43,227 nt of DNA from Solirubrobacteraceae bacterium (GCA_017882405.1 JADGPO010000052.1:1-43227), one strand, 5' to 3'; shown: positions 15,629-24,587, numbered from the stretch's first letter. Made by a program: numbers and translations. Notes: a model not told the origin generated them from the sequence alone.

Positions 15629-16338
15629 CCTCCCGCGCGCCGGTCATCGACCTCCAGGACGTGTCCAAGACCTACCGGATCGGCGAGATCTCGGTGCGCG
15701 CGCTGCGCGGCGTCTCGGCCACCGTGCAGCGCGGCGAGTACGTGGCGATCATGGGCGCCTCCGGCAGCGGCAAGAGCACGCTGATGTACATCCTGGGATG
15801 TCTCGACGGGCCCACGGACGGTCTGTACCGGCTCAACGGCATCGACGTGCGGACGGCCGACGAGGACGACCTCGCTGACCTGCGCAATCGCGAGATCGGC
15901 TTCGTCTTTCAGAGCTTCAACCTGCTCCCGCGCACGCGCGCGCTGGCCAACGTCGAGCTGCCGCTCGCCTATGCCGGCCTGAGCCGCGGGGACCGGCGCC
16001 GACGCGCGCTCAGCGCCCTGCGCGACGTCGGGCTCGCCGATCGGGTCGACCATCTCCCCTCCGAGCTGTCCGGGGGCCAGCAGCAGCGGGTGGCGATCGC
16101 CCGGGCGCTGGTCACCAACCCGGCGATGATCCTCGCCGACGAGCCCACCGGCAACCTCGACACCGCCTCCACCGGCGAGGTGATGGGGATCTTCGAGCGC
16201 CTCAGTGACGAGGGCCGGACGATCATCCTGATCACCCACGAGCACCAGGTCGCCACCCACGCCGACCGCGTGATCCGCCTCAGCGACGGGCTGATCGTCT
16301 CCGACACGGCGAATCCGCTGACCGAGGCCAGCCCGTGA
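15625..16338 (+). CDS. MacB-type ABC transporter ATP-binding protein
   Basis: 237 residues; ATG 15625 overlaps the adaptor stop (ATGA). All nucleotide-binding motifs are present: Walker A GASGSGKS (44-51), Q-loop [11 protein letters not shown], signature LSGGQ (148-152), Walker B ILADEP (169-174) and switch His205 in ITHEH. The Q-loop wording and overall length are those of the LolD/MacB subfamily, which works with FtsX-type permeases in mechanotransmission rather than classical transport. Forms a translationally coupled trio with the genes on both sides. Confidence 0.96.
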   Translation: MTSRAPVIDLQDVSKTYRIGEISVRALRGVSATVQRGEYVAIMGASGSGKSTLMYILGCLDGPTDGLYRLNGIDVRTADEDDLADLRNREIGFVFQSFNLLPRTRALANVELPLAYAGLSRGDRRRRALSALRDVGLADRVDHLPSELSGGQQQRVAIARALVTNPAMILADEPTGNLDTASTGEVMGIFERLSDEGRTIILITHEHQVATHADRVIRLSDGLIVSDTANPLTEASP

Positions 16339-17555
16339 CCGAAACCGTTCGGGTCGCCCTCGGCGGGCTGGCCGCCAACAAGCTGCGGACCGGCCTGACG
16401 GTGCTCGGGCTGATGATCGGGGTCGGCTCGGTGATCGTGCTGATCGCCGTCGGCACCGGCTCCTCGGCGGCCGTGGAGTCGCAGATCGACTCGCTGGGCT
16501 CCAACGTCCTGCTGGTCCAGCCGACGCCAACCCTCGGGGGCCTGCGCGGGGGTGGCGCGAGCAGCACCTCGCTGACCGTCGCCGACGCCGACGCCCTGCA
16601 GAACCGGTTCACCGCGCCCGACGTCAAGAGCGCCTCCCCGGTGGTCAACGCCAACGGCGTGACCCTGACCTACAACGGCACCACCTACTCGCCCTCGTCG
16701 TTCTACGGCACCACCCCCAGCTACCAGGCCGCGCACAGCTACACGATGGCCGACGGCGCGTGGTTCACCGCCGCCGCCGAGCGAGCGCACACGCGCGACC
16801 TGGTGGTCGGCCCCACCGTCGTCTCCGAGCTGTTCGCCGGCGCCAACCCGGTCGGCGACACCGTCCAGGTCAACGGCACCAACTTCACCGTCGTCGGCGT
16901 CACCAACTCCAAGGGGTCCAACGGCACGAGCGATCAGGACGACGTCGCGGTCGCGCCGCTGACGGCCGTCCAGGACACCCTCAGCGGCTACGGGAGCATC
17001 AGCTCGATCACGGTGCAGGCCAAGTCCCGCCAGCAGCTGAACGCCGCGCAGACCGAGGTCACCGACATCCTGACTCAGCGCCACCCGACCACGGGCACGT
17101 CGACGACGAGCACCGCCAGCTTCAACGTCATCAACCAGGGGTCGATCCTGCAGACATCGACGGCCAGCAGCAAGGTGTTCACCACCCTGCTCGGCGAGGT
17201 GGCGGCGATCTCGCTGCTCGTCGGCGGGATCGGCGTGATGAACATCATGCTGGTCTCGGTGACCGAGCGCACGCGGGAGATCGGGATCCGCAAGGCGGTG
17301 GGCGCCCGGCGCTCGGACATCCTGATCCAGTTCCTGGTGGAGGCGGTGCTCGTCTCGCTGTTCGGCGGGATCGCCGGCGTGATCGCCGGGATCGTCGGCA
17401 GCCAGTTCAAGATCGCCGGGGTGCAGCCCTCGATCGCCCCCTACTCGGTGGCGCTCGCCTTCGGCGCCTCGGTCGTCATCGGCCTGTTCTTCGGCACTTA
17501 TCCCGCCGGCCGCGCGGCATCGCTGCGCCCGATCGAGGCGCTGCGATTCGAATGA
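16335..17555 (+). CDS. MacB/FtsX-type ABC transporter permease
   Basis: 406 residues from GTG 16335, overlapping the ATPase stop by 4 bases. The MacB layout is intact. One membrane segment lies near 18-38 ([20 protein letters not shown]), with a periplasmic-type outer domain to about 280 and three segments at about 285-400. The end contains [18 protein letters not shown] and [17 protein letters not shown], which are FtsX-family signatures. With the adaptor and ATPase it forms a tripartite-like exporter; in related actinobacteria these export peptides, lipids or antibiotics, and the substrate here is unknown. Compare the broken homologue at 37540-38190. Confidence 0.95.
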   Translation: MTETVRVALGGLAANKLRTGLTVLGLMIGVGSVIVLIAVGTGSSAAVESQIDSLGSNVLLVQPTPTLGGLRGGGASSTSLTVADADALQNRFTAPDVKSASPVVNANGVTLTYNGTTYSPSSFYGTTPSYQAAHSYTMADGAWFTAAAERAHTRDLVVGPTVVSELFAGANPVGDTVQVNGTNFTVVGVTNSKGSNGTSDQDDVAVAPLTAVQDTLSGYGSISSITVQAKSRQQLNAAQTEVTDILTQRHPTTGTSTTSTASFNVINQGSILQTSTASSKVFTTLLGEVAAISLLVGGIGVMNIMLVSVTERTREIGIRKAVGARRSDILIQFLVEAVLVSLFGGIAGVIAGIVGSQFKIAGVQPSIAPYSVALAFGASVVIGLFFGTYPAGRAASLRPIEALRFE

Positions 17556-17596
17556 CGACTCGCCGACCCCCCACGAGGAGACCTCGGAGAACAGCC

Positions 17597-18175
17597 ATGG
17601 ACACGATGACCCTGGATCAACGCGAAGCCGACCCCCGCGACGACGAGCCGCCGCCCCGGCGCCCGCGGCGCCAGTTCCTCAACCGGCGCAGCGCGGCGCT
17701 GGCCGCGCTGGTCACCTGCGCCGCCGGCTTCTACGCAGGCATCCGCGTCGAGAAGGGGCAGATCAGCAACTCCTCGACGAGCCTGCGTCTGCCCTCGGCG
17801 GCGACCGGGGCAACGGCGCGAGCCGGTGCGCGTAGTGCACCCGGCGGGGGCGGTTTCGGCGGCGCCAACGCCTCGTTGGGAACGGTGGCCTCGGTCAGCG
17901 GCAAGACGCTGGTGCTGACCGAGACCTCGGGCAACACCGTCCGGGTCCGGCTGACGTCCTCGACCAAGATCAGCAAGAGCCAGTCGGTGTCACGCACGGC
18001 CGTCCGCCCGGGGGACGCGATCGTGGTGCAGGGCGCGGCCAATAAGCAGGGGACGACCGTCGCGGCCTCGCTCACCGATACGGGCGCCAGCGGGGCGTCG
18101 AGCTCGAGCGCCGGCGGATCGAGCTCCAGTGGATCGCGCGGCGGGGTCGGATCGCTCTTCTCCTCCGGCGGATAG
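17597..18175 (+). CDS. Membrane-anchored protein with DUF5666-like beta domain
   Basis: 192 residues from ATG 17597, which has GGAGA 8 bases upstream; the open frame extends far upstream only as a shadow of the permease. An Arg/Pro-rich cytoplasmic head (1-35) is followed by one membrane segment (about 38-54) and a Gly/Ala-rich spacer. A small outer beta domain (about 95-160: LGTVASVSGKTLVLTETSGN, RPGDAIVVQG) follows, then a Ser/Gly tail. The beta domain resembles DUF5666-type modules, which look OB-fold-like. It begins 41 bases after the permease stop, so it is probably part of the efflux operon; role unknown. Confidence 0.75.
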   Translation: MDTMTLDQREADPRDDEPPPRRPRRQFLNRRSAALAALVTCAAGFYAGIRVEKGQISNSSTSLRLPSAATGATARAGARSAPGGGGFGGANASLGTVASVSGKTLVLTETSGNTVRVRLTSSTKISKSQSVSRTAVRPGDAIVVQGAANKQGTTVAASLTDTGASGASSSSAGGSSSSGSRGGVGSLFSSGG

Positions 18176-18197
18176 ATCAATGAAAGGAAGTACGAAG

Positions 18198-18782
18198 ATG
18201 ACTCATAAACGCGCCCGCGGCATCGCGGCGCTGACGATCACGGTGATCGCCGTCGTGTGTCTCGCCGCGTGCGGCTCGAGCAGCTCCAGCTCGTCGAGCT
18301 CGTCCAGCGCGGCCTCCAGCGGCGCGACGGGCAGCCGCGCGAAGCTGGCGGCGTGCCTCAAGCAGCACGGCGTGACGCTTCCGCAGCGGCCGCGCGGCGG
18401 GGCCCGGGGCTACGGTCCGCCGCCCGGCTCAGGCAAGGGCAACGGTGCGCCTCAGGGCGGCGGCGGCTTCGGCGGCGGCCAGGGCCGGTTCACCAACCCC
18501 AAGTTCCGCTCCGCTTTCCAGGCGTGCGGAGCGGCCGCCGGCTTCCGCGGACGGCGGGGCAACTTCCGCCTGTCGTCGGCGGCGATCACCAAGTTCGCCA
18601 GCTGCGTCAAGCAGCACGGCTACACGCTGCCCAAGGCCAACCTGTCGGGCAACGGTCCGGTGTACCCCGTCAAGATCGAGCGCAACGCGAAGTTCCAGTC
18701 GGCATCCCGGGCCTGCCAGTCGGTGCTGCGTCCGGCCGGTGCGGGCGGGTCCCCGAGCGGGGGCGCGGCTCCAGGGGCCTGA
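18198..18782 (+). CDS. Secreted lipoprotein with duplicated two-cysteine module
   Basis: 194 residues from ATG 18198, with AAAGGAAG upstream. Signal peptide with lipobox LAAC (acylated Cys about residue 25), then a Ser run. Two copies of one module follow: ACLKQHGVTLP with KFRSAFQACGAA, and SCVKQHGYTLP with KFQSASRACQSVL. Each has one Cys in the KQHG helix and a second Cys in the later helix, suggesting one disulphide per module. Similar lipoproteins in actinobacteria, often next to MacAB-type genes, are annotated only as hypothetical. It is the last gene of the two-component/efflux run, so a substrate-binding or sensing partner is plausible but unproven. Confidence 0.8.
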   Translation: MTHKRARGIAALTITVIAVVCLAACGSSSSSSSSSSSAASSGATGSRAKLAACLKQHGVTLPQRPRGGARGYGPPPGSGKGNGAPQGGGGFGGGQGRFTNPKFRSAFQACGAAAGFRGRRGNFRLSSAAITKFASCVKQHGYTLPKANLSGNGPVYPVKIERNAKFQSASRACQSVLRPAGAGGSPSGGAAPGA

Positions 18783-18834
18783 CCCGGGCGGGCGTAGACT
18801 CGATCTCAGTTGCCCGCGCCCGCGGGAGTCAGCT

Positions 18835-19740
18835 ATGAGCCACCCCGCCCCGGCCAGCCCACCTCCCGCTCGCCGCTCGTGCCTGTCGGTACCGGCGTCG
18901 TCGGCGAGCAAGCTGGCCAAGGCCCGCGAGCTGGGCGCCGACGAGGTGGTGATCGACCTCGAGGACAGCGTTGCCCCCGAGGCCAAGCACCGTGCCCGGG
19001 AAGCGGCCAGGGGCGAGCTGGCCGGCTGGTCGGGCCCGGGCGTGAGCGTCCGGGTCAACGCGCCGCGGACCCGCTGGTGCCATCTGGACCTGGCCGAGCT
19101 GGTGGCGCTGGAGCGCCAGATGGTCTCCGTGGTGGTGCCGAAGGTGGAGAGCGCGGGCGACATGGCGTTCCTGGACCGGTTGTTGGACGGCCTGGAGGCG
19201 GCCCATGGCCGGTCACACCCGCTGCGCCTGCAGGCGCTGCTCGAGACGCCCGCCGGCCTCGCCCACGCGGACGAGATCGCCGCCGCCTCGCCGCGACTGG
19301 AGGCGCTGATCCTCGGCTACGCCGACCTGGCGGCATCGCTGGGTCGCACCACCGCCGGCGCGGCTGCGCTAGACGGGTGGCTGCCGGCGCAGCACACGGT
19401 GCTCGTGGCCGCCCGCCAGCGCGGCCTGCAGGCGATCGACGGGCCGTACCTGGGGACGGCGGACGACGAGCCGTTTCGGGCGGCGGCGCAGCGGGCGCGC
19501 GATCTCGGCTTCGACGGCAAGTGGGCGATCCACCCGGCGCAGGTGGCGGCGCTCAACGAGCTGTTCTCCCCCTCCGAACAGGAGCTGGCGCACGCCCGCG
19601 CGGTGATCGACGCGCTGGCCGAGTCCGAGCGTGCCGGCGCGGGCGCGGTGGCGCTCGAGGGCGAGATGCTCGACGAGGCGGTGCGCCTCTCGGCGCTCCG
19701 CATACTGGCGCGCGGCCTCGTGACGGATCCCCCGCCGTGA
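18835..19740 (+). CDS. HpcH/HpaI-CitE family CoA-ester lyase (citramalyl-/malyl-CoA lyase-like)
   Basis: 301 residues from ATG 18835. A TIM-barrel aldolase of the CitE group: LSVPASSASKLAKA at the start, IDLEDSVAP with the metal-side Glu and Asp, VRVNAPRTRW with the substrate Arg, VVVPKVES, LQALLETPAGL with the metal-binding Glu, and GKWAIHPAQV near the end. Family members cleave citryl-, citramalyl- or malyl-CoA. The next gene is a mesaconyl-CoA C1-C4 transferase overlapping by 4 bases. (S)-citramalyl-CoA cleavage to acetyl-CoA and pyruvate is therefore the most coherent reaction, since that ester forms by hydrating the isomerase product. Exact substrate needs assay. Confidence 0.88.
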   Translation: MSHPAPASPPPARRSCLSVPASSASKLAKARELGADEVVIDLEDSVAPEAKHRAREAARGELAGWSGPGVSVRVNAPRTRWCHLDLAELVALERQMVSVVVPKVESAGDMAFLDRLLDGLEAAHGRSHPLRLQALLETPAGLAHADEIAAASPRLEALILGYADLAASLGRTTAGAAALDGWLPAQHTVLVAARQRGLQAIDGPYLGTADDEPFRAAAQRARDLGFDGKWAIHPAQVAALNELFSPSEQELAHARAVIDALAESERAGAGAVALEGEMLDEAVRLSALRILARGLVTDPPP

Positions 19741-20981
19741 CCGGGAGCAGCCAGGGGATCCTCTCGGGGCTGCGGCTGGTCGAGGGGTCGGCGTTCGTGG
19801 CCGCGCCCCTCGGCGGGATGACGCTCGCCCAGCTGGGCGCCGACGTGATCCGCTTCGATCAGATCGGCGGCGGCCTGGACTACCACCGATGGCCGCTGAC
19901 GGCCGATCGCCAGAGCCTGTTCTGGGCCGGGTTGAACAAGGGCAAGCGCTCGATCGCCCTGGACCTGCGCTCCGAGGAGGGTCGTGAGCTGGCCGGCGCG
20001 CTGGTCTGCGCACCGGGGCCCGAGGCGGGCCTGTTCCTCACCAACTTCCCGGCCCGCGGGTGGCTGGCGCACGAGGGGCTGGCCAAGCGGCGCCCGGACC
20101 TGGTGATGGTCGCGCTGACCGGCAATCCCGATGGCTCCAGCGAGGTCGACTACACGGTCAACCCCGCCACCGGGTTTCCCTGGGCCACCGGGCCGCGCAA
20201 CCTGGCCGTGCCGCTCAACAGCGTGCTGCCCGCCTGGGACGTGGCGATGGGCACGCTGGCCGCCGTGGGGATGCTGGCCGCCGAGCGCCACCGCACCCGG
20301 ACGGGCGCGGGGCAGCTGATCGAGCTCTCGCTGTCCGACGTGGCCTTCGCGATGGTCGGCAACCTGGGGCGGATCGCCGAGGCCCAGCTCGACGGAACCG
20401 ACCAGCCCAAGGACGGCAACTACCTGTACGGCGCGTTCGGCCACGACTTCGAGACCGGCGACGAACGGCGGGTGATGGTGGTGGCGCTCACCGCCCGCCA
20501 GTGGCGGGCGCTGGTCAAGGTCACCGGCATCGAGGGAGCGTGCTCGAGCATCTCCCAGGCGACCGGCTACGACCTGGATACCGAGACCGGGCGCTTCGAG
20601 GCGCGCGATCTGATCACCGGCCTGCTGCGGCCGTGGTTCGCGGCGCGCAACCTGACCGCGATCCGCGAGACGTTCGCCGGCACGGGCGTCTCCTGGGGCC
20701 CCTACCAGACGTTTCGCGAGCTGGTCTCAGAGGACCCCCGCTGCTCGACCGCCAACCCGATGTTCGCCGAGGTGGAGCAACCCGGCGTGGGCAGCTATCT
20801 GATGCCCGGTACCCCGCTGCGCTTCAGCGGCCTGCCGCGCTCGCCGGTGCGGCGCGCCCCGCTGCTGGGCGAGCACACCGAGGAGGTGCTGGGCGACGTG
20901 CTCGGCCTGAGCGCCACCGAGATCGGGCGCCTGCACGACGCCGGGACGGTCGCCGGAGTGCACGTGCCCGTCGCCGACTGA
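19737..20981 (+). CDS. mct: 2-methylfumaryl-CoA isomerase (mesaconyl-CoA C1-C4 CoA transferase)
   Basis: 414 residues from GTG 19737, overlapping the lyase stop. A class III (CaiB/BaiF) CoA transferase that shares long, specific blocks with Chloroflexus Mct as I remember it: VEGSAFVAAPLGGMTLAQLG, then NFPARGWL, SEVDYTVNP, LPAWDVAMG, GNYLYGAFG, FETGDERRVMVV and VEQPGVGSYLMPG. The likely catalytic Asp is residue 168 in PAWD. Mct moves CoA within mesaconyl-CoA from C1 to C4, a step of the 3-hydroxypropionate bi-cycle and of glyoxylate assimilation. No hydratase gene lies beside it in this window. Identification is from remembered sequence, not a search, but the match is unusually specific. Confidence 0.88.
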   Translation: MTGSSQGILSGLRLVEGSAFVAAPLGGMTLAQLGADVIRFDQIGGGLDYHRWPLTADRQSLFWAGLNKGKRSIALDLRSEEGRELAGALVCAPGPEAGLFLTNFPARGWLAHEGLAKRRPDLVMVALTGNPDGSSEVDYTVNPATGFPWATGPRNLAVPLNSVLPAWDVAMGTLAAVGMLAAERHRTRTGAGQLIELSLSDVAFAMVGNLGRIAEAQLDGTDQPKDGNYLYGAFGHDFETGDERRVMVVALTARQWRALVKVTGIEGACSSISQATGYDLDTETGRFEARDLITGLLRPWFAARNLTAIRETFAGTGVSWGPYQTFRELVSEDPRCSTANPMFAEVEQPGVGSYLMPGTPLRFSGLPRSPVRRAPLLGEHTEEVLGDVLGLSATEIGRLHDAGTVAGVHVPVAD

Positions 20982-20989
20982 CCGCCCGG

Positions 20990-21655
20990 TCAGGTCAGCC
21001 CGAGTCCGAGCGCCGCCGGGACCTCGGTGAGCGAGCGCACCGTGTCGGCGCCGGCGGCCCGCAGCGGCGCCGGGTCCTCATCGCCGGCGTAGGCGACCAC
21101 GCGCATCGAGGCGGCAACCGCGGCGGTCACGCCGATCACGGTGTCCTCGACGACAGCGCAGCTATCGGGCGTGGCGCCCATCGCGGCGGCGGCGTGCTGG
21201 AACAGGTCGGGATAGGGCTTGCCCCGCTTCACGTCGTCGGCGGAGAACAGCGCGTCGGCGCCGAACAGGTCATGCAGGCCGGTCAGCGACAGCGTCAGCT
21301 CGGTCTTGGAGCGCTTGCCCTGGGAGGCGACGCACACCGCCACCCCCGCGGCCTTGACCGCCTCCACCGCCTCGCGGGCGCCCGGCACCGCCCGCAGCGA
21401 GGCGCGAAACGCCCGCTCGCGGTCGCGCTCGAAGTTCTCCAGGAAGTCCTCGGGCAGCGGCGCGCCCAGCAGCCCGCCGGCCTGGTCAGTCACCTCCTGC
21501 AGGAGCTTGCCCTTGTAGTCGCGCAGCGCGTCCTCGGATGAGGTGGGCAGGCCGGCCGCCGTCAGCGAAGCCGCCAGGACCGCGGTCGAGAGCGGCTCGG
21601 AGTCGACCAGCACACCGTCGCAGTCGAAGATCACCAGCGCGGGGGCGGCCGTCAC
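20990..21655 (-). CDS. HAD-superfamily sugar-phosphatase / beta-phosphoglucomutase-like protein
   Basis: 221 residues from GTG 21655. HAD motif I is FDCDGVLVDSE (9-19) with nucleophile and acid Asp. Motif II is VCVASQGKRSK, motif III Lys lies in KRGKPYPD, and motif IV is VVEDTVIGV. The alpha-helical cap between motifs I and II is the C1 type of the beta-PGM/CbbY/phosphoglycolate phosphatase branch. It acts on a small phosphorylated metabolite in the cytoplasm. It converges on the mct gene with 8 bases between stops. Phosphoglycolate phosphatase activity would fit a glyoxylate-linked neighbourhood but is a guess. Confidence 0.9.
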   Translation of the reverse strand: MTAAPALVIFDCDGVLVDSEPLSTAVLAASLTAAGLPTSSEDALRDYKGKLLQEVTDQAGGLLGAPLPEDFLENFERDRERAFRASLRAVPGAREAVEAVKAAGVAVCVASQGKRSKTELTLSLTGLHDLFGADALFSADDVKRGKPYPDLFQHAAAAMGATPDSCAVVEDTVIGVTAAVAASMRVVAYAGDEDPAPLRAAGADTVRSLTEVPAALGLGLT

Positions 21656-21710
21656 GCGCTCACCGTAGCGCGGGGGGCTCAGAGCCCGCCGGCGAGGCCG
21701 CAGAGCTGTT

Positions 21711-21733
21711 CATGTGCTACGCTGTCGCACATG
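21711..21733. promoter_or_regulatory. Palindromic operator of the toxin-antitoxin operon
   Basis: CATGTGC, a 9-base spacer, GCACATG: a perfect 7-bp inverted repeat ending at the ATG of the antitoxin gene (21731). The spacer contains TACGCT, a plausible -10 element. No Shine-Dalgarno sequence precedes the ATG, so the message may be leaderless. Confidence 0.6.
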
Positions 21734-21973
21734 GAGATTGGAGTTCGTGACTTACGCAACCGCACCGCGCAAGTAATTGACGCGGTGCGGGCCGGAGAGC
21801 GAGTCACCTTGTCGGTGCACGGTGAACCGATCGCGGACATAGTCCCCCACGGTCGGCGTACGCGCTGGCTCTCAGGTGCTCAACTTCGTTCGCAGTTGGA
21901 GGACCGCGCCGCAGATCCAGAGCTCCAGCGCGAACTCAACGAGATCGCCGGCCAGACCCTCGACGAGTTGTGA
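21731..21973 (+). CDS. Phd/YefM-family antitoxin
   Basis: 80 residues. The Phd/YefM fold is clear: IGVRDLRNRTAQVIDAVRAG, then ERVTLSVHGEPIADIVPHGR. A charged C-terminal half (LRSQLEDRAADPELQREL) normally wraps and blocks the toxin. The toxin gene starts at the 4-base overlap GTGA (21970). Antitoxins of this family bind a palindrome at their own promoter, and one overlaps the start codon here. The TA genes have lower GC than the flanking metabolic genes, which suggests later arrival. Confidence 0.92.
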   Translation: MEIGVRDLRNRTAQVIDAVRAGERVTLSVHGEPIADIVPHGRRTRWLSGAQLRSQLEDRAADPELQRELNEIAGQTLDEL

Positions 21974-22377
21974 GCACGTCTCCTGCCGGCCTGCTCGATA
22001 CGTCGGTCTTCATCGCGAGGGAAGCCGGGCGGCCTCTGGGTGAACTTCCGGAGCACGTAGCCGTTTCCGTCGTGACGATCGGCGAACTCCAGCTCGGAGT
22101 CCTCCATGCCGGCGATGACGCCGCCCGGGCGCGGCGCGCGGACACGCTCGCGCTTGCCCGCACCGCTGACCCGATCCCGATCAGCGAGGCGATCATGGTC
22201 ACCTGGGCACGCCTCGTCAACGCAAGCAAGACCTCTGGAGTGCACCGAACGATCAAGCTCACCGATACTCTGATCGCGGCCACGGCGATCGAGCACGGTC
22301 TCCCGATCGTCACGCAGGACCACGACTACGACCAGATGGCACGTGTGTATCCGGCCCTCCAGGTCCTCAACGTCTGA
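21970..22377 (+). CDS. PIN-domain ribonuclease toxin (VapC-type)
   Basis: 135 residues from GTG 21970. The PIN acidic residues are all visible: Asp10 in LLDTSVFIARE, Glu in IGELQLGV, Asp in LTDTLIAATA and Asp in TQDHDYDQMA. These coordinate the metal that cleaves RNA, commonly tRNA or rRNA in VapC toxins. The pair is of the Phd-VapC hybrid type common in actinobacteria. Intact, with no truncation, and translationally coupled to its antitoxin. Confidence 0.92.
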   Translation: MSTSPAGLLDTSVFIAREAGRPLGELPEHVAVSVVTIGELQLGVLHAGDDAARARRADTLALARTADPIPISEAIMVTWARLVNASKTSGVHRTIKLTDTLIAATAIEHGLPIVTQDHDYDQMARVYPALQVLNV

Positions 22378-22475
22378 GGTTCGACCGGCGGCGCGGGCGC
22401 TCAGGCGGGGGTCGACGTCTGCGACCTGGTGCTCGCCCGCGGCGCGCTCGCGAAACCGCGCTGGCTGGGGGCTGT

Positions 22476-23609
22476 GTGAGACTTGCGGCCGTGCCTGACG
22501 ATCTCGAACGCATGCCGACGCAGAGGCGCTTCGCCAGCAGACTCCGACCAACCCTGGGGCCGAATGTCCGCCGCGTTCTCCACTACGTCAGGAACTGGCC
22601 GGCCCCTCCAAACAACCTGCTGCTCACCGCACTGGTGCTGTTGGTGTTCCCGTGGGACTACATCGTGATCGACGCGGTCAACGCGGCCTTTCCCACCTTT
22701 CCAGCCGCTGGCGTCTACCTGATCTGGATTATCTTCGAGTGCCTCCTCGTCTGGATCGTGCTCGCGAGTGGCGGGATGCTGCGACCCGCCGCGGCATACG
22801 CGGGCATCACCGCTCTGCTCAATGCAATAACGGCGGCGGTGTACTACGCGGTCAGGGAATACAGCCCCCTGTATATGGTCGCGCTCGCGCTAGTCGACAT
22901 CTCCTTCGTCTTGCTCATTCTGCTAGTGATGCGGGTCCGCCTCGGCGAGAAGCCGAAGTCAGCCGGCTTTTCGGCGAGATGGTTAGGTCTGGACCGCCCG
23001 CCTCGGCGAGGCCAGGGCGGTGCATCCGCTCAACATCCGTCGGCACCGAGCCGACAGCGCGCAGTGCCCTTGTTCAACTTCGTCGTTCCACTCATCGTCT
23101 CGATCGGCGTGGCGTACGCAGCGTCATTCTGTGCGGCGCTCACGTGCACCGGGAGCGTGGCATCGCACCGCTGCGGCCCCTACGGTCCGCCCATCCACCT
23201 GAGCTTCTTCGACCAAGCGGCTCATATCATCGCCATTCTTCTGGTCGCAGTCGCGATCGAGGCAAGATTGCTCTTCGATCACCGGGACCGCGAGGAACGC
23301 GCCCTGGTGAGCATGACGCTGATCGCCTTTGCGGTCGGCATCGCTGCTTCATTGACCGCCGCCGCCGCGAATGCGGAGACCCTTCCCCTTGCTTTCCCGC
23401 TCACCGTACAGGCGCTCGCGCTCGGGCTCACGACGATCCTGATGCTGCCGTATCTGAGCACGACGAGCAGTCCGTCCCACACGGCCGGGACCGACCCGAC
23501 AGAGGACGGTCCGCGTCACGGCGAGGTTGCGCCGCGCGCTTCAAGCCCAGAGGCGGTGCCTACCCCTGTGCCGGAACGAGCGCGCCCGCCGCGCCCGGAC
23601 ACGCCATGA
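22476..23609 (+). CDS. Multi-pass membrane protein of unknown function
   Basis: 377 residues. About eight hydrophobic segments in two groups of four: LLLTALVLLVF, VYLIWIIFECLLVWIVL, a segment near 105-125 and VALALVDISFVLLILLV. Then comes a basic Arg/Pro/Ser-rich loop (about 160-195), then four more ending in TTILMLPYL, and a Pro-rich tail. No catalytic motif recognised. The start is uncertain: GTG 22476, GTG 22491 and ATG 22512 are all in frame and none has a strong ribosome-binding site. Base composition is closer to the preceding TA pair than to the metabolic genes around it, so it may have arrived with them. Confidence 0.7.
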   Translation: MRLAAVPDDLERMPTQRRFASRLRPTLGPNVRRVLHYVRNWPAPPNNLLLTALVLLVFPWDYIVIDAVNAAFPTFPAAGVYLIWIIFECLLVWIVLASGGMLRPAAAYAGITALLNAITAAVYYAVREYSPLYMVALALVDISFVLLILLVMRVRLGEKPKSAGFSARWLGLDRPPRRGQGGASAQHPSAPSRQRAVPLFNFVVPLIVSIGVAYAASFCAALTCTGSVASHRCGPYGPPIHLSFFDQAAHIIAILLVAVAIEARLLFDHRDREERALVSMTLIAFAVGIAASLTAAAANAETLPLAFPLTVQALALGLTTILMLPYLSTTSSPSHTAGTDPTEDGPRHGEVAPRASSPEAVPTPVPERARPPRPDTP

Positions 23610-23763
23610 ATGATGTCGGAGTTCCGGGAGCTGCTCGCCAGCCGGGGCGGCGGTGTTGCGCATAGGCGAGCTCCATTAGCCGAGCGGCGCGCAAGAGGTC
23701 GCGGCCTGTCGTTGGGAAACCGCAGAAGCTAAACAAGCTGTTGCACTAAACTGAACAGAAGGT

Positions 23764-24576
23764 ATGGCGAGCTACTTCACCGACCGGTCGATGATTCGGC
23801 GTGTGATGCGCGAAAGGGCAGTCGCGCTCTCGGGTCCGCGGGCGCTGCTGATGCAGGCCGCGCATCCGCTGGCGGTCGCCGGCCTGCTGGCCCACTCCGG
23901 TTCGCTGGACGACCCCTACGAGCGGCTGGCGCGGACCGCCGAGGTGATGAACACGATCTCGTTCGGACCGCGCGCCGAGGCCGACCGGATGACCAAGCAC
24001 GTGCGCGCCATGCATCGCGCCGTGCACGGGCAGCTCCCGGAGGACGCGGGCATCTTTCCCGCGGGAACGCCCTATCGCGCCGACGACCCCGAGCTGCTGA
24101 TGTGGATCCTGTACTCGCTGATCGACTCGGCGATCGTCGTCTACACCACGTATGTCGGCGGGCTCTCCGAGCTGCAGCAGACCGCGCTGTGGGAGGACTA
24201 CAAGGTGGTGGGGCGGCTGTTCGGGCTCAAGAAGAGTGAGATGCCGGGGTCGTTGTCAGAGCTGCGCGACTACGGCCGCGCGATGCTGGAGGGCGAGGAC
24301 CTGCACGTGGGCGGGTGGGCCAAGCGCCGCGCTCGCAAGATCGTGCTCGAGCCGCCCGTGCCCAACCGCGTGCGGCCGCTGCTGGAGACCGTCAACTTCA
24401 TCACGATCGCGCTGCTGCCCGACCGGATCCGCGCCGAGTACGGCTTCTTGCCGCTGCCGCCGCCGGCCGTGCGCAGGGCGATGGTCCGCGCCGGCGCGTT
24501 GTACGTGCGCCGCGGGCTGCTGCCGCTGCTGCCCACCCACCTCCGCGAGGTTCCGGCGGCCCGGGCCGCGGCGTAG
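23764..24576 (+). CDS. DUF2236 / MpaB-type haem oxygenase family protein
   Basis: 270 residues from ATG 23764, which has AGAAGGT immediately before it. Family hallmarks: LMQAAHPLAVAGLLAHSG near the start, MNTISFGP, and VRAMHRAVHG with the conserved His. LLMWILYSLIDSAIVVYTTY follows in the middle. DUF2236 proteins share their fold with latex-clearing protein and fungal MpaB, b-type-haem-dependent oxygenases that cleave double bonds; most bacterial members have no known substrate. No signal peptide, so cytoplasmic or membrane-associated. The 154-base gap upstream shows no clear promoter. It converges with the YbaK remnant. Confidence 0.88.
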   Translation: MASYFTDRSMIRRVMRERAVALSGPRALLMQAAHPLAVAGLLAHSGSLDDPYERLARTAEVMNTISFGPRAEADRMTKHVRAMHRAVHGQLPEDAGIFPAGTPYRADDPELLMWILYSLIDSAIVVYTTYVGGLSELQQTALWEDYKVVGRLFGLKKSEMPGSLSELRDYGRAMLEGEDLHVGGWAKRRARKIVLEPPVPNRVRPLLETVNFITIALLPDRIRAEYGFLPLPPPAVRRAMVRAGALYVRRGLLPLLPTHLREVPAARAAA

Positions 24577-24587
24577 TAGTCAGACAT

